Positions 16,312-24,242 of a stretch of DNA of 38,446 nucleotides are shown piece after piece. Position 1 is the first letter of the stretch, and each line of letters opens with the position of its first letter. Source of the stretch: CAZJBP01 sp964544115. GTDB lineage: Bacteria; Verrucomicrobiota; Kiritimatiellia; UBA8416; JADHWI01. Where the stretch lies: assembly GCA_964544115.1 (NCBI GenBank), contig CAZJBP010000007.1, positions 1 to 38,446 of the forward strand, written 5' to 3'. The notes beneath the pieces are model-generated. The model did not search any database. It had not been told where the DNA came from and saw only the letters and a list, made by a program, of their open reading frames with translations. Both the position numbers and the translations under genes were made by a program.

Positions 16312-17628
16312 TCACGCGCTCACAGCGCGCAGAATCAGCGCTACGCTCTGGTCCACGGCGCCCCGGTGCGCGCGGACCGCCTCGGCCGCCCGCCGCCCCA
16401 GCTCGCCGCGGCGCGCGGGGTCGTCCATCAGCGCTTCCAGCGCTGCGGTCAGCCCCGCCTCGTCCTGCACCTGCACGATCGCATCGGCGGCCCGCAGGTC
16501 GTCCATCACCGGGAGAAAGTTCTGCATGTTCGGCCCGACCACCACCGGCTTGCCGAGCGCCGCCGGCTCGATCACGTTCTGGCCGCCCCTCTGCGTCAGG
16601 CTTTTCCCTACGAAGATCACCGAGGCGAGCGCGTAGAAATCGCGCAGTTCCCCGGTGGTATCCACGAGCAGCACGTCCGGGCGCGGATCCGCCGGCTCGC
16701 TGTCGCCCGACAGGCGGCTGCGCTGCAACCACTGGAACCCTCCGCGGCGCAGCTCGGCCACCACCTGGCGCGTGCGCTCGGCGTGCCGCGGCACCAGCAC
16801 GAGCAGCAGGCCGGGGTGGCGCGCCTTCAGCGTGCGGTAGGCCCGCAGAAGGATCGCCTCCTCGCCCGCCCAGGTCGAACCGCCCAGCAGGATCGGATCG
16901 TCCGGCCCGGCGCCGGCCGCGCGCAGCAGGTCCGCCACGTAGGGCCGCATCCCGACCGTGGCGTCGGTCATGTCGTACTTGCTGGACCCCACCACGTGCG
17001 TGCGGTCCGCTCGCGCCCCGAGCGCAACCAGGCGCTCGCCGTCTGCCCGGCCCTGCGCCAGCACCAGGTCCACCACGTTCAGCACCGGCGATACGAACGG
17101 CCGCACGAGGCTGTAGCCGCGGAACGACTTCTCCGACATCCGCGCGTTGATCAGCACAACCGGGATGCCCCGCGCGTGGGACAGGCGGACCAGGTTGGGC
17201 CACAGCTCGCACTCGGTGAGCAGCAGTGCCTCGGGCTGCAGGCGGTCCAGGGCGCGGCGGACAATGCCGGGGAAGTCCAGCGGGAAGTACAGGAGCACGT
17301 CGTCCGGCCCCATCTGCCCGCGTGCCATGGCGTACCCCGTCGAGGTGGTCGTGGTCACGACAAACGCCAGGTCGGGCCGCCGAGCCCGCAGCGCGCGCAT
17401 GAACGTCAGGGCGACGAAGATCTCGCCGACGCTGACCGCGTGGACCCAGGTCCGACGGCGGGCCCCGAGCCGCGCGAGGGTCTCCGCGTCGTACCGCGCG
17501 AACCGCTGCATGAAGTGCCGCCGGTAGCCGCCCCGCCGCCACATCCGGTACAGGAACCGCGGCAGCAGCAGCGTGTACCCCACCGCAAAGAGCGCGTTGT
17601 AAAGGAACCAGGTTGCCTGCGTTGCCAT
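16312..17628 (-). CDS. waaA: 3-deoxy-D-manno-octulosonic acid (Kdo) transferase
   Basis: Transfers Kdo from CMP-Kdo to lipid A precursor at the inner membrane; evidence for a lipopolysaccharide outer membrane. 438 residues. An N-terminal hydrophobic anchor (about 7-25) is followed by the GT-B N-domain with WVHAVSVGE, whose Glu69 matches the catalytic base of the Aquifex enzyme. LLLTECELWPNLVR, VLINARMSEKSFRGY and the C-terminal GGQNVIEPAALGKPVVVGPN are conserved signatures. It follows xerC by 12 bp and leads into htpG. Confidence 0.95.
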   Translation of the reverse strand: MATQATWFLYNALFAVGYTLLLPRFLYRMWRRGGYRRHFMQRFARYDAETLARLGARRRTWVHAVSVGEIFVALTFMRALRARRPDLAFVVTTTTSTGYAMARGQMGPDDVLLYFPLDFPGIVRRALDRLQPEALLLTECELWPNLVRLSHARGIPVVLINARMSEKSFRGYSLVRPFVSPVLNVVDLVLAQGRADGERLVALGARADRTHVVGSSKYDMTDATVGMRPYVADLLRAAGAGPDDPILLGGSTWAGEEAILLRAYRTLKARHPGLLLVLVPRHAERTRQVVAELRRGGFQWLQRSRLSGDSEPADPRPDVLLVDTTGELRDFYALASVIFVGKSLTQRGGQNVIEPAALGKPVVVGPNMQNFLPVMDDLRAADAIVQVQDEAGLTAALEALMDDPARRGELGRRAAEAVRAHRGAVDQSVALILRAVSA

Positions 17629-17640
17629 TCGAACCTTTCG

Positions 17641-18624
17641 TCAGCGGGCCCGCGGATGCGCCTCGCCGTACACCTGCTTCATCCGCTCAATGCTGACGTG
17701 CGTGTAGATCTGGGTCGTGGAGAGGCTGGCGTGTCCCAGCAGCTCCTGCACGCTCCTCAGATCGGCCCCCGCATCGAGCAGGTGCGTCGCAAAACTGTGC
17801 CGCAGCGCGTGCGGCGAAAACCCTGCGCCAAGCCCCGCCGCGGCGAGGTACCGCTTCATGGCCCGCTCGATCGACCGGGCCGTCAGCGCACCCCCCTTGA
17901 GATTGAGAAACAGCGGCCTCTGCGCCGCGCGCCGCGCTTCCACCGGCCAGAGATCGGCACCCTTGCGCAGCACGGCGCGCAGGGCCCGGCCGGCGGGCGC
18001 GCCCAGCGGGCACAGCCGCTCCTTCTTGCCCTTGCCCCGCACTTTGACCACGCCGGATAGCAGATCCGCGTCCTGCTCCCGCAGCGCCGCCGCCTCGCCC
18101 ACGCGGGCCCCGGTGCTGTAGAGCAGCTCAAGGACGGCCGTATCGCGCAGCGCCGCGTACTCCCGCGCCGGCTCCCTATCCTCGCGCCCGGACCGCTCCC
18201 GCTCGGCCTTCCACACGGCCTCCGGCGCCTCCAGCAGACGGGCCACCTCGGCCACGGACAGCACGTCCGGCAGACGCGATGGCCGCCGGGGCGGCCGCAA
18301 CCCAGCGAACGGATTCTGCGTCACCCGCTCCTCGCGCTGCATGAACCGGTAGAGCGACCGCAGGCTTGCCAGCTTGCGCGCCGTAGTCGTCGGCTGCAGT
18401 CCCGCCTTCTGGAACGCGACAAGAAAACGCCGCGCGGTAAAGCGGTCCGCCCGCTCCCAGGCATACGGCGGCGCCGCGCCGCCCCAGGCCGACGCGACGA
18501 ACTGGCCGATGTCCTGCAGGTACCCCGTCACCGTGTGCCGCGACGCATTCTTCTCGGTCGAGAGATACGCAGCGAAGCCACCGATCATGGGGTCGGACGC
18601 AAAGGATTCAGGTGGCGTCATCAT
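17641..18624 (-). CDS. xerC: Tyrosine recombinase, XerC/XerD type
   Basis: Site-specific recombinase expected to resolve chromosome dimers at dif. 327 residues. A SAM-like core-binding domain (about 10-105) precedes the catalytic domain with all six residues: Arg174, Lys198, His272, Arg275, His298 and the nucleophile Tyr307 in QIYTHV. An insert rich in Glu/Arg (about 136-155) is longer than usual. The start overlaps the topA stop by 17 bp, implying coupled translation. Proximity to topA and dprA, as in Firmicutes, supports a housekeeping XerC role rather than a mobile-element integrase. XerD cannot be excluded. Confidence 0.9.
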   Translation of the reverse strand: MMTPPESFASDPMIGGFAAYLSTEKNASRHTVTGYLQDIGQFVASAWGGAAPPYAWERADRFTARRFLVAFQKAGLQPTTTARKLASLRSLYRFMQREERVTQNPFAGLRPPRRPSRLPDVLSVAEVARLLEAPEAVWKAERERSGREDREPAREYAALRDTAVLELLYSTGARVGEAAALREQDADLLSGVVKVRGKGKKERLCPLGAPAGRALRAVLRKGADLWPVEARRAAQRPLFLNLKGGALTARSIERAMKRYLAAAGLGAGFSPHALRHSFATHLLDAGADLRSVQELLGHASLSTTQIYTHVSIERMKQVYGEAHPRAR

Positions 18625-21130
18625 CGCGCTTGCGGGGCCCGAGACCGAGGGCCTCGGCCATGGCTTCGAAGTTTAGGATCTGGGTGCGATACCGGCCGAC
18701 CAGCCGCCGCAGCGCGGCCTTCTGCCGGTCGGTCAGGAACTTCTTGGTCGCAAACTGCGAGGTCAGGGAGCGCACGAATTCGGAATCGTCGAACACGCGC
18801 TTCCCCCTCGTGACCGCGGGCTTCCACTCCTTCACCATCGCCGCCGCGGCCAGCAGGGGCCCCGACTCCGTATCCTCGCCCTGCGGCTCGGGCAGGGCGA
18901 GGTCGGCGCGCATCGCCTCAAAGCCCTCGATCCGGCTGGCGTTCTTGCCCACGATGCTGTTCAGGGCCCCTTCCTGCGCGGGCGACAGCGACCGGCCGCC
19001 CTCGGCCCGGCGCCGCAGCGAGGCCACGAAATCGGTTGTCCGCTCGTCAAGTTCCAGTCCGGCCAGAAGGGCCAGCTTGCGCAGCGTGCCCTCGGCCGGC
19101 GGCTGCTGCTGCGGGTCGGTGAGGAGCGACTCCAGCCCCACCTTCTGCAGCTCCGCCTCCACGTCGGGAATCTGCTCGCGATAGCGGATGGCCAGCCGCG
19201 CCAGCGCCTCCAACTGACGGCGCGAGGCGGCCTTCTCGGGATCGTCCATACGCTTGCGCAGCGACTCGACGAACTTGCTGTCGCTGTACGTGCGCTTGCC
19301 GCGCTTCTCCTCCGGCCCCCAGGTCTTCACGTGGTCCAGAAGGGCGAACACCCGCACCACGGCATCCCGGTCGGCGGACGGGCCGCGGGCGGCGGCCATC
19401 CAGACCTGGAACTTCGCGTAGAAGCCGGCCATCATCTCGGTCCACTCGACGCCGCCCTTCTCCACGGTATCCAGCTCGTCCTCCATCCTTGCGGTGAAGC
19501 CTATGTCGAAGAGATCCGGCAGGTTCTCCTGCAGCATCGCGTTCACCTGCTCGCCCAGCGGCGTCGGGAAGAGCGCCTTCTTCAGGCGCGTCACGTATTC
19601 CCGGTCGGTGATCGTGGCGATCGTGGCCGCATACGTGCTGGGGCGCCCCACCCCGTTCTTCTCCAGCGCGCGCACCAGGCCAGCCTCGCTGTAGCGCGAC
19701 GGCGGCTGCGTCTCCTTGCGCTCGGAAAGCCACTCGACGCAGTCCAGCCGCTCGCCCTCTTCCACCGGCGGCAGCTTCTGGAGCTCCTCCGGCTCGCCCT
19801 CGGCGCTCTCGTCGGCCTTCTTGAGGTTCACCGTTTCCAGGCCCATGACCTTCATAAAGCCGGGAAACAGAATGTCGGAGCTGGTCGCGGAGAACAAATA
19901 CTCGCGGCTGGGGGCCGGATCGCGTGCGGCGACCACGTCGGCCGTGCGCTGCTCGATGCGCGCGGGGGCCATCTGGCTGGCCACGAACCGGCGCCAGATC
20001 AGGTCGTAGAGCTTCCACTCCTGGCCCTCGAGCGTACTGCGCAGCGATTCCGGCGTGCGCGCCACGTCGCTTGGCCGGATCGCCTCGTGCGCCTCCTGTG
20101 CGCCGGAGCGGCTGCGGAATTGGTTCGGGCTCCCGGGCACGTAGTCGTCGCCATACTGGCTGGCGACGAACTGCCGGCAGCTCTCCCGCGCTTCCTGCGA
20201 GATGTTGACCGAGTCGGTACGCATGTAGGTGATCAGGCCGGTCGTTGCGCCGCCGATGTCCACGCCCTCGTAAAGGCTCTGCGCCAGCCGCATCGTGCGG
20301 CTGGGAGACAGGCCCAGGAACGTCGACCCGGCCTGCTGCAGCGTGCTGGTGATGAACGGCGGCGCGGCGCGGCGCTGGACCTCGCGGCGGCGCACGGCGG
20401 CCACGCGCAGGTCGCACCCCTCGAGCTCGGCGCGGATGGAGGCCGCCAGCTCCTCGTTGCCCACGTCCGCCTTCTCGCCGTTCACCCGCACGAGCTTGAG
20501 GCGGAAGGGATCCCGGGGGTCGACGCGCTTGCGCGCCACCGCTCCCAGCAGCCAGAAGACCTCCGGCGTGAAGTCGCGGATTTCCTTCTCTCGGTCGCAG
20601 ACGAGCTTCAGCGCCACCGACTGCACGCGGCCCGCGCTGAGTCCGCGCTTCAGGCGGCTCCACAGCAGCGGGCTGACCATGTAGCCCACGATCCGGTCCA
20701 GCACGCGGCGGGCCTGCTGGGCGTCGACCCGGCGCATATCGATCTCGCCGGGATGCGCGAAGGCTTCCTGCACCGCCCGAGGCGTGATCTCGTTGTACTG
20801 CACGCGGTGGAAGGCCAGCGGGTGCTTGGGCGACTCCAGCAGGCACTTGAGGTGCCAGGCGATCGCCTCCCCCTCGCGATCCGGGTCAGGGCACAGGTAC
20901 ACGTCCGTGCAGCCCTTTGCCGCCGCCTGGAGCTCGGCGGCGACCTTCTTGCGAGCGGCCACCACCGAGTACTGCGGCTGGAAGTTGTTCTTAATATCCA
21001 CGCCCAGTCGGCTGACCGGGAGGTCGCGCACGTGGCCCATCGACGCCTTGACGGTATAGTCCCCGCCGAGGATCTTGCCGATGGTCTTGGCCTTCGCCGG
21101 CGACTCCACAATGACCAGTTTCTTCGCCAT
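18608..21130 (-). CDS. topA: DNA topoisomerase I with a triplicated novel C-terminal region
   Basis: Type IA enzyme relaxing negative supercoils. 840 residues. The Toprim domain starts KKLVIVESPAKAKTI and has DPDREGEAIAWHL. The nucleophile is Tyr302 in GLITYMRTDSVNIS, and GRPSTYAATIATI lies in the core. The core ends near residue 590. Instead of the usual Cys4 zinc ribbons there are three copies of a ~65-75-residue unit (about 593-668, 682-745, 765-830) sharing RGKR-x-(Y/F)-x-DS-x-FV-x-SL (copies 1 and 3) and RQ-x-x-AL-x-RL-x-x-RYR-x-QI. No CxxC occurs in this region. ATG 21130 is 9 nt after the dprA stop; a GTG at 21142 is less likely. Confidence 0.95.
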   Translation of the reverse strand: MAKKLVIVESPAKAKTIGKILGGDYTVKASMGHVRDLPVSRLGVDIKNNFQPQYSVVAARKKVAAELQAAAKGCTDVYLCPDPDREGEAIAWHLKCLLESPKHPLAFHRVQYNEITPRAVQEAFAHPGEIDMRRVDAQQARRVLDRIVGYMVSPLLWSRLKRGLSAGRVQSVALKLVCDREKEIRDFTPEVFWLLGAVARKRVDPRDPFRLKLVRVNGEKADVGNEELAASIRAELEGCDLRVAAVRRREVQRRAAPPFITSTLQQAGSTFLGLSPSRTMRLAQSLYEGVDIGGATTGLITYMRTDSVNISQEARESCRQFVASQYGDDYVPGSPNQFRSRSGAQEAHEAIRPSDVARTPESLRSTLEGQEWKLYDLIWRRFVASQMAPARIEQRTADVVAARDPAPSREYLFSATSSDILFPGFMKVMGLETVNLKKADESAEGEPEELQKLPPVEEGERLDCVEWLSERKETQPPSRYSEAGLVRALEKNGVGRPSTYAATIATITDREYVTRLKKALFPTPLGEQVNAMLQENLPDLFDIGFTARMEDELDTVEKGGVEWTEMMAGFYAKFQVWMAAARGPSADRDAVVRVFALLDHVKTWGPEEKRGKRTYSDSKFVESLRKRMDDPEKAASRRQLEALARLAIRYREQIPDVEAELQKVGLESLLTDPQQQPPAEGTLRKLALLAGLELDERTTDFVASLRRRAEGGRSLSPAQEGALNSIVGKNASRIEGFEAMRADLALPEPQGEDTESGPLLAAAAMVKEWKPAVTRGKRVFDDSEFVRSLTSQFATKKFLTDRQKAALRRLVGRYRTQILNFEAMAEALGLGPRKRDDDAT

Positions 21131-21138
21131 GCCGTTTC

Positions 21139-22248
21139 TCACTCCCCTCGTGTCAATTCAACGACCCGGCCCGGGCGCATTCGCGCCACGCGCTTCATTT
21201 CCAGTCCCACAAGCACCGTCCCGATGTCCGCTGCGCTGATCCCCGACTGGCGGATCAGCCCGTCCACATCCTGCAGGCCGCCGCGGATCAACTCGACGAC
21301 GACCGCCTCCCGCTCCGACAGCGCCGGGGCGAACCGCGCCGCGCCGCCGCCCGCCGGCGTGACCGCCGACTTCGGGATGAGCATCTCGAACGCCGACAGC
21401 ACGTCGTCTACGCCCGTCACGCACTGCGCGCCCTGCTTCAGCAGCTCATTCGTGCCCTGCGATGCGTTCGAGTCGATCCTGCCGGGCACCGCAAACACCG
21501 TGCGGCCCTGGTCCAGCGCCTGGCGCACCGTGATCAGCGCGCCGCTCGTCCGCCCGGCCTCGGTCACCAGCACCCCCATGCTCAACCCGCTCACGACGCG
21601 GTTGCGGATCGGGAACGTCGTCTTGTCGGGCTTGCGCCCGAACGGGAACTCCGAAAGCACCGCTCCCTGCACGGCCACCCGCTCCGCAAGCGCCTCATTG
21701 CTGGACGGATACAGGCAGTCCATCCCGCTTCCAATCACGGCCAGCGTCCGGCCGCCTGCCGCCAGCGCAGCCTCGTGGGCCACCGTATCCACGCCCTCTG
21801 CCAGGCCGCTGACGATGGTCAGGCCGCTGCGCGCCAGCTGCCCGGTCAGCCGAGCCGTGGTCTCGCGTCCGTACAGCGTGGGCCGCCGGGTTCCGACGAC
21901 AGCCACCGCATGCCGGTCCCGTGTCTCCACCTGCCCGCGGACGTACAGCGCCAGCGGCGGATCGTAGATCTGCTTCAGCGACGGCGGGTACTCGGCATCC
22001 CCAGGGGTCAGGATGCGGAGGCCTTCCCGCTCCGCCCGCTCCATCTCGCCGCGCCAGTCTAATGCATCCCGCTGCTCGACAATGGCTTCCGCCGTCTCGC
22101 GCCCGATGCCGCGGGCCGACCGCAGCTCATCCCGTGACGCGCCGAAAATGGCCTGCACTGAGCCCAGCGCCTCGATCAGCTTCCGCACGCCGACCGGGCC
22201 GATGCGGCTCATCATATTCAAAGCGACGCACGCTTCCCGTTCGTTCAC
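21139..22248 (-). CDS. dprA: DNA-processing protein DprA (Smf)
   Basis: Binds single-stranded DNA and loads RecA, classically in natural transformation. About 369 residues from GTG 22248, where the product begins NEREACVALNMMSRIGPVGV as family members do. In-frame ATGs at 22296 and 22479 would add 16 or 77 residues of unlike sequence. The Rossmann-like core has SGLAEGVDTVAHEAAL, GSGMDCLYP and FPIRNRVVSGLSMGVLVTEA. A C-terminal winged-helix domain (about 310-369) is present. First gene of the dprA-topA-xerC-waaA-htpG run. Competence in this organism cannot be concluded from dprA alone. Confidence 0.93.
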   Translation of the reverse strand: MNEREACVALNMMSRIGPVGVRKLIEALGSVQAIFGASRDELRSARGIGRETAEAIVEQRDALDWRGEMERAEREGLRILTPGDAEYPPSLKQIYDPPLALYVRGQVETRDRHAVAVVGTRRPTLYGRETTARLTGQLARSGLTIVSGLAEGVDTVAHEAALAAGGRTLAVIGSGMDCLYPSSNEALAERVAVQGAVLSEFPFGRKPDKTTFPIRNRVVSGLSMGVLVTEAGRTSGALITVRQALDQGRTVFAVPGRIDSNASQGTNELLKQGAQCVTGVDDVLSAFEMLIPKSAVTPAGGGAARFAPALSEREAVVVELIRGGLQDVDGLIRQSGISAADIGTVLVGLEMKRVARMRPGRVVELTRGE

Positions 22249-22400
22249 GATCCAGCCCCCGTCCACACGGCTACAAGGCGGTGGTAGGTACCACATCGCA
22301 GGGCGTTGAGGCAAGCGCGGAAGACGCGGGCACCAGCGCAACAAAGGAGACAAACCCTCGCTCCCGGCACGTTTCGCTCGCAGGAAGTCTATTAGCGGCA

Positions 22401-22496
22401 GGCTATTAGGTGAAGGCGAGGGTTTTGGTCTTCTGCCGTCGTAAATGGCGTAGGGCTCAAGTGATGAGAAGGGCGCCACCTTCCTAACAGACTAGC
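22401..22496. repeat. Imperfect inverted repeat of the GGCTRTTAG family
   Basis: The left arm GGCTATTAGGTGAAGG (from 22401) pairs with the right arm CCTTCCTAACAGACTAGCC (to 22496), with a few extra bases on the right. The loop is about 60 nt. The arms resemble those at 3146-3195. Confidence 0.45.
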
Positions 22497-22713
22497 CGTG
22501 TGCAGCCTAATCTACCTGCATATTGATTCCTCAGCACCAAGACAGTAACCTGACGCCGAAATGCGCAACGGCAAACCGTAACCTGGGTACCCGTGGGTGC
22601 GGATCCTGGTATTAAACGAAAAGCCGTCCAATACGTGTGATAGAGTCAATGCCCCCCCCCGAACATCATACTGAACGCTATCGTCGCGCTGGCGCTCCGT
22701 AGCCTCACCGCCG

Positions 22714-22725
22714 GCCTTCGAAGGC
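22714..22725. promoter_or_regulatory. 12-bp perfect palindrome over a ribosome-binding site
   Basis: GCCTTCGAAGGC reads the same on both strands and ends 6 nt before ATG 22732. It includes the AAGG that is the only Shine-Dalgarno candidate. It could be an operator or, in RNA, hide the ribosome-binding site. Confidence 0.4.
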
Positions 22726-22731
22726 AAGACA

Positions 22732-23085
22732 ATGATTGATCGCCAAACAACGATCCCACTGGTCTCGGGCGCGGTGATCTGCCTGGCGGCAGTGGCATTC
22801 GTGTCCCACGGGATCGCAGTCAATGAGTTCGACTGGGCCGTTCCAACCCGGACTTTGAGCCCCGACCTCATGCCGGCGATCACGGCTTGTTTCTGGCACG
22901 CTCACCACGTCTGGTGGCTCCTCCCGACTGGCGCCGCCATCGTGGCAGTCATCCTCGTCCTTCGCCCATCGTGTCAGGCCAAACATCTTGCTTGGTTTCT
23001 CTCCATCACAGCAACCGTTGCCGTGCTGTGGGGCCTCTTCGCTGCTTTGGCCATCTGCCTGGTCAGGACGAATTTTGTGTGTTGA
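22732..23085 (+). CDS. Small hydrophobic membrane protein, unknown function
   Basis: 117 residues with three probable membrane segments: about residues 9-30 (hydrophobic, Val/Ala-rich), 61-77 (LLPTGAAIVAVILVL) and 87-111 (AWFLSITATVAVLWGLFAAL). A His/Trp-rich segment (CFWHAHHVWWLLP, about 53-65) lies ahead of the second. I do not recognise the family. The start is supported by AAGG 7 nt upstream and a sensible hydropathy pattern. It precedes the exported ankyrin protein by 77 bp in the same direction and may be cotranscribed. It could also be a spurious frame, but the hydrophobic pattern argues against that. Confidence 0.6.
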   Translation: MIDRQTTIPLVSGAVICLAAVAFVSHGIAVNEFDWAVPTRTLSPDLMPAITACFWHAHHVWWLLPTGAAIVAVILVLRPSCQAKHLAWFLSITATVAVLWGLFAALAICLVRTNFVC

Positions 23086-23162
23086 ACGTGAGGACATCGA
23101 TCGCGGCCTTGCCGGGTGCGGCCCCGCTCAGGCTGAGCGCCCCCGTTCGAATAGGAGGAGCC

Positions 23163-24221
23163 ATGAATACGAGAGCGGCCTTTGTCTTGACGACGCTTCT
23201 GGTCATGGGCGGCTCTGCCAGTTCCGAGGCTTTTCTCCCTCCCGAAGAACCCCTGCTCATGGCGGTGCTGGCGGGGAACGAGAAAGAGTTGAAGGCCCTG
23301 ATTGACGCTGGTGCGGACGTCAACAAGATCGACGACACGTATGGATGCACGGCACTCCATCTTGCCGCACGGGAGGGTCGGCTGGAAATCGTGAAGATGC
23401 TGAGGAAAGCGGGCGCCAGAATCTATGCCGAGAACAAGAACAAAGAACCCCTGGTGTTTGCCGCCGTGTGCTCCGGGTCAACCAACGTGCTCAAGTTCCT
23501 CCTGGATGAGGGGGCAACCACAAAGAGCAGGAACTCCGACGGGGAGACCTTGCTGCACCATGCGATTCTCTGCCGCCAGGTGGATATGACCAGGTGCCTG
23601 ATTCGGCTCGGCCTCGATGTGGACGCAGCGGACAAGAAAGGCCTGAGTCCATTGCACGCGGCGGCCAGCGTCGGAGACGGTCCCGCAATCGAAGACCTGG
23701 CAAAGGCCGGAGCGAATGTGAACGCCATGAACTGGCACAAGGAAACGCCTTTACACTTCGCTGCTGCTTACGATTGCACAAACGCCGTTCGTGAACTCCT
23801 GAAGGCCCACTCCGATCCCAACCTGGTGAGCGATGTTGGAGACACCCCATTGTGCCAGGCCAAGTCACCGGCGGTAGTGGATCTCCTGTTGAAGGCCAAA
23901 GCTGACCCGAACATAGGCGACAATTACAGCAACACGCCGCTCTCGTCCGCCGTCGCCCGGAAAGACGGATCGACTGTTGTCAGGTTACTGGTCGCCGCCG
24001 GAGCGGATGTGAACAAGCGGCTTGACCACAGCAGGACCGCGATATTCGACACGATACCAGAGGACGATGTGGTGCTGTTTCGCTACTTGCTCGAGAACGG
24101 CGCCGACCTTGCCGTGAAGGATGATCAAGGACAGACGCCGGGGGATTGGATCGAACAGTACAAGGCCAAGCGAATCGCGGATTACCTGGCGGGTCGGCAA
24201 AGAACAGCGAAAGCGAAGTGA
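23163..24221 (+). CDS. Exported ankyrin-repeat protein
   Basis: 352 residues. A cleavable signal peptide is likely (MNTRAAFVLTTLLVMGGSAS, then SEAF). About nine ankyrin repeats follow from residue ~35 to ~340, with units such as TALHLAAREGRLEIVKML, SPLHAAASVG and TPLHFAAAYDCTNAVRELL. Function is unknown beyond likely protein binding in the periplasm or outside. ATG 23163 has the strong site AGGAGGAGCC directly upstream, so the longer open frame from 22887 is not used. Codon choice is less GC-biased than in neighbouring housekeeping genes, hinting at a different history. It is convergent with the PocR/AraC regulator, 21 bp apart. Confidence 0.85.
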   Translation: MNTRAAFVLTTLLVMGGSASSEAFLPPEEPLLMAVLAGNEKELKALIDAGADVNKIDDTYGCTALHLAAREGRLEIVKMLRKAGARIYAENKNKEPLVFAAVCSGSTNVLKFLLDEGATTKSRNSDGETLLHHAILCRQVDMTRCLIRLGLDVDAADKKGLSPLHAAASVGDGPAIEDLAKAGANVNAMNWHKETPLHFAAAYDCTNAVRELLKAHSDPNLVSDVGDTPLCQAKSPAVVDLLLKAKADPNIGDNYSNTPLSSAVARKDGSTVVRLLVAAGADVNKRLDHSRTAIFDTIPEDDVVLFRYLLENGADLAVKDDQGQTPGDWIEQYKAKRIADYLAGRQRTAKAK

Positions 24222-24242
24222 CCCTCGGACCGCCCGTTAGGC

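Larger units (their letters stand above)
22249..22731. other. Non-coding gap with inverted repeat, C9 tract and palindrome
   Basis: About 480 bp between divergent dprA and the small membrane protein. It holds a GGCTATTAGG/CCTAACAG..AGCC inverted repeat (22401-22496), the 8-bp palindrome GGGTACCC (about 22587-22594), a run of nine C (22652-22660) and a 12-bp palindrome just before the next start. G+C appears lower than in the flanks. No RNA gene or convincing ORF was seen. Confidence 0.6.

Noticed and set aside
14569..18060. Very long plus-strand open frame (1163 codons) opposite htpG, waaA and xerC
   Set aside because: Its translation is His/Arg/Leu-rich without domains and mirrors the codon pattern of real minus-strand genes; long antisense frames are expected at this GC content.
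17641..18624. Tyrosine recombinase as sign of an integrated mobile element
   Set aside because: It sits in an operon with topA and dprA, with no att repeats, phage or plasmid genes nearby; housekeeping XerC fits better.
19331..21967. Long plus-strand open frame (878 codons) opposite topA and dprA
   Set aside because: Antisense to two certain genes, low-complexity translation and no supporting start site.
22887..23162. N-terminal extension of the exported ankyrin protein by 92 codons
   Set aside because: It overlaps the small membrane protein, and ATG 23163 has AGGAGGAGCC and starts a proper signal peptide.
24236..24242. GTTAGGC just after the ankyrin gene, resembling the core of an integron attC site
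   Set aside because: No matching RYYYAAC partner or imperfect stem at the right distance, no integrase and no further cassettes.
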